Shown here one piece after another: positions 57,950 to 64,000 of a DNA stretch of 64,000 bases. Source of the DNA: Schistocephalus solidus (Eukaryota > Platyhelminthes > Cestoda > Diphyllobothriidea > Diphyllobothriidae); the NCBI GenBank assembly GCA_017591395.1, contig WEDG01003255.1, positions 62,001 through 126,000 of the forward strand, read 5' to 3'. A program made the translations under genes and the position numbers. The notes below the pieces were generated by a model. It searched no databases, was not told where the DNA came from, and was given only the letters and a program-made list of their open reading frames with translations. The first letter of the stretch is position 1, and every line of letters begins with the position of its first letter.

Positions 57950-59720
57950 AGATTCGCAAGGTGAATGATTCTGTTACTAACGCCGGACCAGCTTCTGAAC
58001 ACGTTTCTTTCCCAGCAGCTGTCGGTAAATGAGAGCTATAGGATCTCAAAGAAGCTAAGTCATCGGGTCTAGACAATATACAGGCTAAGTACTGGAAAGA
58101 GCATGACGGTAACTTTATGGGTAGAAAGTAAAGAAATTTATTTATAGGACTAGCAACTGCACTCTTCAAAACACTGAAGCGCATATTCAATTCACCATTT
58201 GAAGTGGGAAGACTGCCATCGGAATGAAAGACAGCAAATGTCTGTCCGATATAAAATAGGGGGGTTCAAACTTGTGTGGATAATTATCGTACCATCCAGC
58301 TAACCTGCATTCATCGAAAGTTATGCAGAACATACTTAAAAAGTGACAATGAATTTCCGTAGACAGAACACTTACACTTCGGGTTCTCGCACGCTTCCAG
58401 GCAGGACAATTCTTGCATTTCCGGTTTGTTGCCCTCACCTGAATAGTGAAATCACACAGAAGGAAGCTGGTAGGTTTGACGTGAGCTATAGCAATTGCAC
58501 GAAGATATTCGACAGCATTCCACATAAAGGTCAAATTTACAAACGATCTGAAATTGGAATAAGAGGTAAGCTTCCGACATGGATCATAGATTTTCTTTGA
58601 AAGAGATCGCACACCGTATATATCAACGCCTCGAAATCAATCATTAAATCTGTTTTAAGCAGTGCCCCTCAGGGCTCAGTCCTAGGGCTGTTACTATTCC
58701 TGACCTGTATTATTGATTGTTTCAGCATCTTAGAATGCAGTGCTGCCATGTTTGCTGATAATGCGAAAATCTGGACGGTCAGAGCTCTGACGCAGAGAGG
58801 CAAAGCTTCTAGAGAGTCCTAACACAGTCAGTAGGCGGTGTCCTCATTTGTTCTTAAATTGTAACGTAGTTAAAGTGTGTGGTCATAAGACTCTGTACTA
58901 GAAGGATTAACAGATTGTTTCAGATATCTTCTTGATGAATACTATCCCATTGCAATATACCAATCCCATCAACTCTAGCTATTAATTTTTAGAGAAGCAG
59001 TTTTTTCTCCTATTTTTTAAAATTGGTGGCTCGCCGAACTCCGCCCCCCATTTAACCGTAGGAGTTTTTTTGCTGCTTCTTTTCTAGCTCAACGCATATG
59101 TCAAAGATGGTTGAATATTGCTTTAAAAATGGCAAATCGTTGTGAATCGGATATGCCTACCATACTACTCATTTCTGCTGTTCATATGGCTGGTCACATA
59201 GTGCAGCAATTATCCACTTTGTATTTATTTATACCATGATACTAAGTTTGTAAGGATGTGGCCCTCTGGGCCTTTAAAATACAATCTATTTATTTAAAAG
59301 CCGGTTTAAATGTCTATGAACATAAGTGTCCAGTATCGTAATGACCTCCTCCCTCAAAATAGTGTCACAGTAAGTAAAGTGACGTGCATTTGTTGAAATT
59401 GATAAGGACCTGTTCGGTAAAATCTAGGAAAACTTAGTTTGGTCTCAATTTCAGTATACCTAGCAGGCCTACTGTCCTTGGGTCAAGAAGAATTATCTAC
59501 AGCTGGAACGAGTGCAGGTGACAGTTACGAAGACGGGGGAGAATCTCGATCATCTGTACAGTGAAGTCAGACTGGCTAAACATAATTTGTTTCCTCTCAA
59601 TTACCGACAAACCTGTGATGATCTCATTCCGAACTACAGATTCCTAGATGTTGTGAATGTGTCCTCTCATCCGATCATTTCTTCGAATTGACTGGACGGA
59701 TTAATTGCGTTGTCTGTCCT
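57950..59720 (+). pseudogene. LINE-B reverse transcriptase, decayed and interrupted
   Basis: Recognisable RT segments in order: KSSGLDNIQAKYWKE (about 58051), VDNYRTIQLTC (about 58276), FDSIPHKGQIYKRSEIGIRG (about 58511), APQGSVLGLLLF (about 58661) and FADNAKIW (about 58749). The FADD box reads FADN, so one catalytic aspartate is lost. After an interruption of about 0.55 kb that includes R6 copy 2, the C-terminal RT part resumes at about 59385 (VEIDKDLFGKI, LQLERVQ, LFPLNYRQ). Several stops and frameshifts. This is the common flatworm/CR1-like RT type. Not functional. Confidence 0.75.
59030..59285 (+). repeat. R6 repeat, copy 2, nested in LINE-B
   Basis: Closely matches 56383-56530. It starts after 'aggagtttttttgctgctt', whose reverse complement resembles the 'cagtgaaaaaaactc' start of other R6 copies. 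It ends 'ctctgggcctttaaaatacaatctatttattt'. Its position inside the RT shows a nested insertion. Confidence 0.6.
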
Positions 59721-60242
59721 TAAAATTACAGAAGAAATTGGCCAATACAGATGTCTGATAGAACATTTTATCGCAAAGGTTCGTTGGTGCCTGGAATGGA
59801 CTCCTGGTGTGATGGTGGTTTCTAGCACTGTTAAATATTTGAATGCAAATGATAGGTTATTTTATTGAGAAATTAGTTTAAGTATAATCAGTTCAGTTCA
59901 GTTTCTTAAAGGAAAGATCGGTAAATGTCTATTGATTCCGTAGTTGATACACGGCGGCTAAGAACCAGCATAATAAAAATTCAAAAATAGGTGGTTTACA
60001 TGATTGCATTACAAGACAAGCAGCCGTCGTCTAATCGAAACGAATATAATTAACTTTCTACTCATATATCACAAGTAGTATAAACGCCTGTTATTGTAAT
60101 TTCGATAGCAGCCGGTGAGTGAGAGGTTTGACGTCAGTATGCATACACAAATAATTTGATATAAGAAATTCCGCTTAAATAAGGTAATGGAATATAGAAA
60201 GTAGTACTATGACAAGAAGAATTCGTTTTGAATGGGACAAGA

Positions 60243-61340
60243 CTAAATTTTTGGGGAAGTAGCATAGTGAGCAGTGCTATACCGATCTATTTTCGTCTTA
60301 AAGACCTCAAGTAGAGCAGACATAACAACCTCCAGTGGCAGCGATTTCGAAGATTTGACCACACGTTTGGAGAAGAAGAAATTTCGGGTGTCCAGAATTC
60401 CCCAGCCAGACGGTATTTGAATGAATGACCTCTCAAGTTCGTGGTTTATTGCTAACTGAAAGAAATCTTCAGGTCTGAGACAGCGGTGCTGACCGCAAAT
60501 AATACGGAATGTTTCTATCAGGTTTCCTCGTAGCTGCCTGTAACTCAAGGGAAAGAGATCACGATTATACAACCGAGTTCAATATGGTAAGGAGTCCTGT
60601 CTAGTCACAAGAGTATTTGCATGCCTTCGACACTTTTCCAGGGGGCTGTGGTTATTTACAGTCCAGGGTCTCCATGCTTGGATAGCGAACTCAAGTTGCA
60701 GTCGCACAAAGGTTCGAAAAACTTTGGAGCTGCATTCTTTATCGAAGGCGGAGAAAAACTCTGCTTGCCAAAGTATACAGCAGACATCGCAGACTTGGCT
60801 GCCTTTGAGCAATGCAGTAAGGTCATGATCCACTTTCCTTAATCCTTCTGCGAATCCACGTCTTGCAGTGGTATACCATTTAGGCAGTGCTCCATGGGGT
60901 TCAGAGCGCTGGGTTTGCCGAATCGTAGAATAGTGCATTTGTTTCCATTGAACGGCAAAAACTAGTCCTTCGATCATTGTTGAGGTCGGTTTAAGTTCAT
61001 CTGCCATTGGTCTTCGTCAGCTGCAATTTGGATGACCCTTCATAGCTTCATAACATCCGTAAACATGGCGACATCTAAATCCAGTCCACTGGCGCAGTCG
61101 TTGACGTACATAATGAAAGAGTATGGCCAAGAGCGGAGCCTTGGAGAATACCACTATCGACCACAACTTCCGCTGCCTACTGGTCACCGACATGGACAGT
61201 TTGAGAGCGGCCAACTAGGAAGCCTCGAATCCATTTCAGAAGGTTAAATATAACGCCTATTCGGCTGAGTTTGTGCAGTTTTTTCTGATGTAAGACCCGA
61301 TCAAATGCCTTCTTTCAGTCAATATAGGTTACTTGCAGTG
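60243..61340 (-). pseudogene. LINE-C reverse transcriptase, C-terminal part, decayed
   Basis: On the minus strand: KKAFDRVLHQKKLHKLSRIG (about 61305-61250), then LQGSALGH, then FTDV in place of FADD (about 61062), so both catalytic aspartates of the box are affected. Two long open blocks follow. One, 61007-60579, contains FVRLQLEFAIQAWRPW. The other, 60572-60243, contains DLFPLSYRQLRGNLIETFRI and ends in a stop after RVVKSSKSLP...KTKIDRYS. Only one stop interrupts the last 765 bp, so the C-terminus is better kept than LINE-B. The LINE-B and LINE-C families are related and converge. Confidence 0.75.
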
Positions 61341-61559
61341 AATTTTTCTTCATCAACTGCACCAGTCTAACGTTCCAAACAAAATCAAAAGTTCTCCTCG
61401 CAAGACCAGCCTCTTCGGAATCCATGCTGTGCTTCGGATAACAGTTTATGTTGCTGTAAGTAGTGCGTTAGCTCTCGCTCTTTTCATTAACCACTTTAGC
61501 TTTGGTTTGATTGTTTGCTTAAATAGCAGTGTTTGAAATGACGAGTTTGTTTTAAGGTA

Positions 61560-61800
61560 AAAAAACGCGTTTTCCAAGGTTTAAAAATAGCAAAATGTAA
61601 AGTTAACACAGCTATACAGAATGGGGATGAATGTATCAGGGTAAGAATGGTAAGTGTCAAGACTACGCTCTTATTGACGTCAGAGACTATTCATTCGACA
61701 GAGGTAGAATCGTCTGCGGTCAATTTGAAGGGAAAGGTACTTCCAATCAGATCCAAGGGCAGTCGATTCCGCTGTGGGGTCTGTAATGGGCCTGTATTAG
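61560..61800 (+). repeat. R5 repeat, copy 2
   Basis: The partner of 57000-57250 in the same orientation, ending 76 bp before the gypsy LTR. The gypsy element therefore seems inserted beside or into an R5-containing LINE. Confidence 0.6.
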
Positions 61801-61876
61801 ATACGCAACGAATCCAAATTAATGACGCACAATTAAGAACAAGACAGTTGGCAAGGTTAAAAGTTTAGGGATTATT

Positions 61877-62248
61877 TGTAACTGGAAATTGGTATTCTAT
61901 TGGGGCTTGGTCCTGCAAGGATCCTTTGGTGGGAATTGGGTGTCCTGGGGAGATCTTTGGGAGGTCCGTAGGAGAAGGAATGGCGATGGCTGGAGGAAGC
62001 GTCAGAGAGCGGTCTCCGGTCAAAAGTGATGAGCCTTAATTCTCCTCGGTATTTATGTCATGTTCTCCAGACGATTTGATAGGTTTGCATAGAGTAAACC
62101 AATGGTTTTGCGTAAATCATACAATGTAGATTGAAAAGAACCAATAGGGTTAAGAGTTAAGATTTTATGGACTTCCGGGCTGGCGCTAGTAATCTGCTAG
62201 TAATCTGGGCTACTAGAGAAAATTGCGAAGCTTGATTCCATCTTTACA
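61877..62248 (-). repeat. 3' LTR of Ty3/gypsy element, 372 bp
   Basis: On the minus strand it starts TGTAAAG and ends with TTACA, so the tips TGTAA/TTACA are inverted repeats. It follows a polypurine tract (GAGGGGGAC, 62252-62260) by two bases. A TATA-like 'cataaatac' is at 62057-62049. The 5' LTR and target duplication lie outside the window. Confidence 0.65.
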
Positions 62249-62337
62249 TTGTCCCCCTCGTGCGTAAAGTTGTTACTGTCCTCAGTGAGCTCAATGTCAT
62301 CTCGCAAACGTACGGGGTCCGTTGAATTTTGAAGGTT

Positions 62338-63989
62338 TTAAGGCATTACGGTTTCTTCTTCACCTTCGGGTGGGATTTCAACCCACCTCTCGACCCCCTC
62401 ATGATCTACGTAACGCACTGCATCGCCTGGGTGTTCTGCTCTGCGGTTATCTTCCGTTGGCCTTTCTTCCAGTTTAAGTCGATTAAAGTGAACCGTGTAT
62501 TCAGAGGTGAAAGGTAGATTTCGATCTTGAATGACGCAGGTCATATCAAAGAGCATTATGGTGGCGGTATATGGCCCTGACCAGTCCATTACTTACTTAC
62601 TCGGTAATCCCTAGGGAGTCGCGTGTTCCCTGAGCCACACGAAATCACCGACATCATATGGACACCCATGTGCCAGCTTGTCATAGTGTTCCTTTTGGTG
62701 CCTCTGGGCTCCTTGTAAGTGTATCCATGATTCCTCCGTGGCTATACGCATTGTCTTGTGAAGTGCAGCGACGTCAGAACCAACCGGTATTCGATTATTC
62801 TCAAGAGGTACCTGTAGATCCTCTGTTATTCGCATTTCATGACCACAGGTGAGTGCGAAAGGCGTCTACTGTTTCGACGAGTGAATCGTGGATCGGTATG
62901 CAAGCATGCATGCTGGCAACGCATCATCCCACGATCTACAAAAGCCTTTAGGAAACCAACTAACGTCCTATTCTTCCGCTCCACTTGACCGTTACCTTGC
63001 ACGTGGTGCGCGTCTTATTGACCTTTAAGTATTTACACCGACTGTGAAGAACCGCGTTTTCAAACGAGGACCCTCGACCCGAATGGATCTGTTCTGGTGC
63101 GCCCCATCTACATACCAAATTGTTAAAGATGGCCTGGGCAACATTTTCAGCCGACATGTTGGGAAGAGGTTCCGCTTCAGCCATTTTGGTAAAGAAATCA
63201 ACCATCACTAGAATATATCAGTTGCCCAGAACTGATAACGGTAGTGGTCCAACTAAGTCAACGCCCACACGTTCGTTGGGGTATCCCGTCAGAATTGGCT
63301 GAAGAGCAGCCATATTCAGCTGTCGTGGCGGTTTGATTTGATTGCACAGGGTGCAATACCGAATAAAGTTCCACACTGACTGCTTCAAGTTAGGCCACTA
63401 GTATCGGCGCCTAAGGGCCCACTCGGTCTTATGGATGCCCATGTGCCCCAATTGTGTGTGGATTCTATTAAGAACCTCGTCTTCCATGAATAATGGTTGA
63501 AGAATACGTCGCGGGTATTGTTTGCCATCCTGATAGAACAAAACGTCATTATCCATAAAGAGTTTGTCCCACATCGTGTGCAAGCAGCGCGTCTCAGTTT
63601 AACTGCACTAAGTGGTCAAGAACCACTTAACTTCTTATGGTATATCGGGCCAATATGAGGGTGCTCTTGCTGAGCTTGTGCCCAAAAGACGGCGTTGGTC
63701 GTCTTGAAGTGACATGGTACTAATGTTAATGTCTGTACATGACGGACATTCACCGTGGGACGGTAGGGCTCCCGAGAGAGAGAGCATCAGCATTATTGTG
63801 CTGACGTCCTGGACGGTATATGCACTCGAACTCATACCCGGCTAGTCTCTCTTGCCACCTAGCAACCTGTCGTTCAGCGTTCTTAAAGTTTTGCAGCCAG
63901 GTAAGAGAGCTATGATCCGTGCGTACGATGGAAGGCCGGTATTGAAAATACGACCGGCATTCCTCCATGAAGTGGGTGAGTGTGAGCAT
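62338..63989 (-). pseudogene. Gypsy Pol: RNase H end and integrase, broken
   Basis: The RNase H end shows RTDHSSLTWLQNF and GRQHNNADALS (63930-63760). The H2C2 zinc-binding region has HTQLGH and YCTLC. The integrase core has the first Asp in VGVDLVGPL (63257-63259). The second should be in HSDQG but reads HSGRG (63077-63079), so a catalytic residue is lost. The QGNGQVER motif with the catalytic Glu is present only after a frameshift near 63001. In-frame stops are at 63398-63400 and 63218-63220. The C-terminal part follows in 62835-62611 and 62589-62338. Not functional. Confidence 0.8.
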
Positions 63990-64000
63990 CTCTCTTCTGG

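Larger units (their letters stand above)
61877..64000 (-). mobile_element. Ty3/gypsy retrotransposon, 3' part
   Basis: RNase H, integrase and the 3' LTR are present in that order on the minus strand. The gag, protease and RT parts would lie beyond the right edge of the window. This type is abundant in diphyllobothriid tapeworms. Multiple lesions show that the copy is dead. Confidence 0.8.

Overview
The window looks like nuclear DNA of a flatworm, most likely a tapeworm, and I infer a diphyllobothriidean relative (Schistocephalus, Spirometra or Dibothriocephalus type). The reasons are one spliced host gene with a 32-nt intron, an endonuclease/reverse-transcriptase retrotransposon ending in C2H2 zinc fingers, a Ty3/gypsy element, and a very high density of decayed dispersed repeats. 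There are no operons, no bacterial signals and no CRISPR array. Species assignment is inference.

Layout. From 0 to 18 kb the window holds dispersed repeats only: an about 400-bp family (R3), an inverted-repeat family (R2), the first fold-back element (FB), microsatellites, TTAGGG-like tracts, and copies of an about 300-bp family that carries a hammerhead-ribozyme motif next to a tRNA-Arg-like module (HE family). From 18.4 to 26 kb lies a decayed LINE (LINE-A), followed directly by a tandem array of R3 units and bordered by pieces of a telomere-like MITE (R4). From 26 to 53 kb there is mostly featureless or decayed sequence with further HE, FB, R3 and R2 copies and a second tRNA-derived SINE-like family. 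At 53.8-54.3 kb, on the minus strand, is the one host gene I can support: a two-repeat thymosin-beta/WH2 protein in three exons. From 56 to 64 kb there is a graveyard of retroelements: two decayed non-LTR reverse transcriptases in convergent orientation (LINE-B plus, LINE-C minus), repeats nested in them, and the 3' part of a Ty3/gypsy element with its 372-bp 3' LTR.

The most interesting system is the HE family. At least eight recognisable copies carry a 45-nt type I hammerhead motif, and six of these keep the conserved core. Several copies occur as tandem dimers with a 289-311 bp period, and a tRNA-like A/B-box module sits in the unit. This is the architecture of the schistosome Sm-alpha satellite/SINE and of metazoan retrozymes, so dimeric transcripts could release small circular RNAs of about 300 nt. 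Self-cleavage has to be tested; the motif itself is read directly from the sequence.

Most coding content is dead. LINE-A has at least four frameshifts and two nonsense codons, LINE-B and LINE-C have lost reverse-transcriptase catalytic residues, and the gypsy integrase has lost its second catalytic aspartate. The thymosin gene is the only intact protein gene seen.
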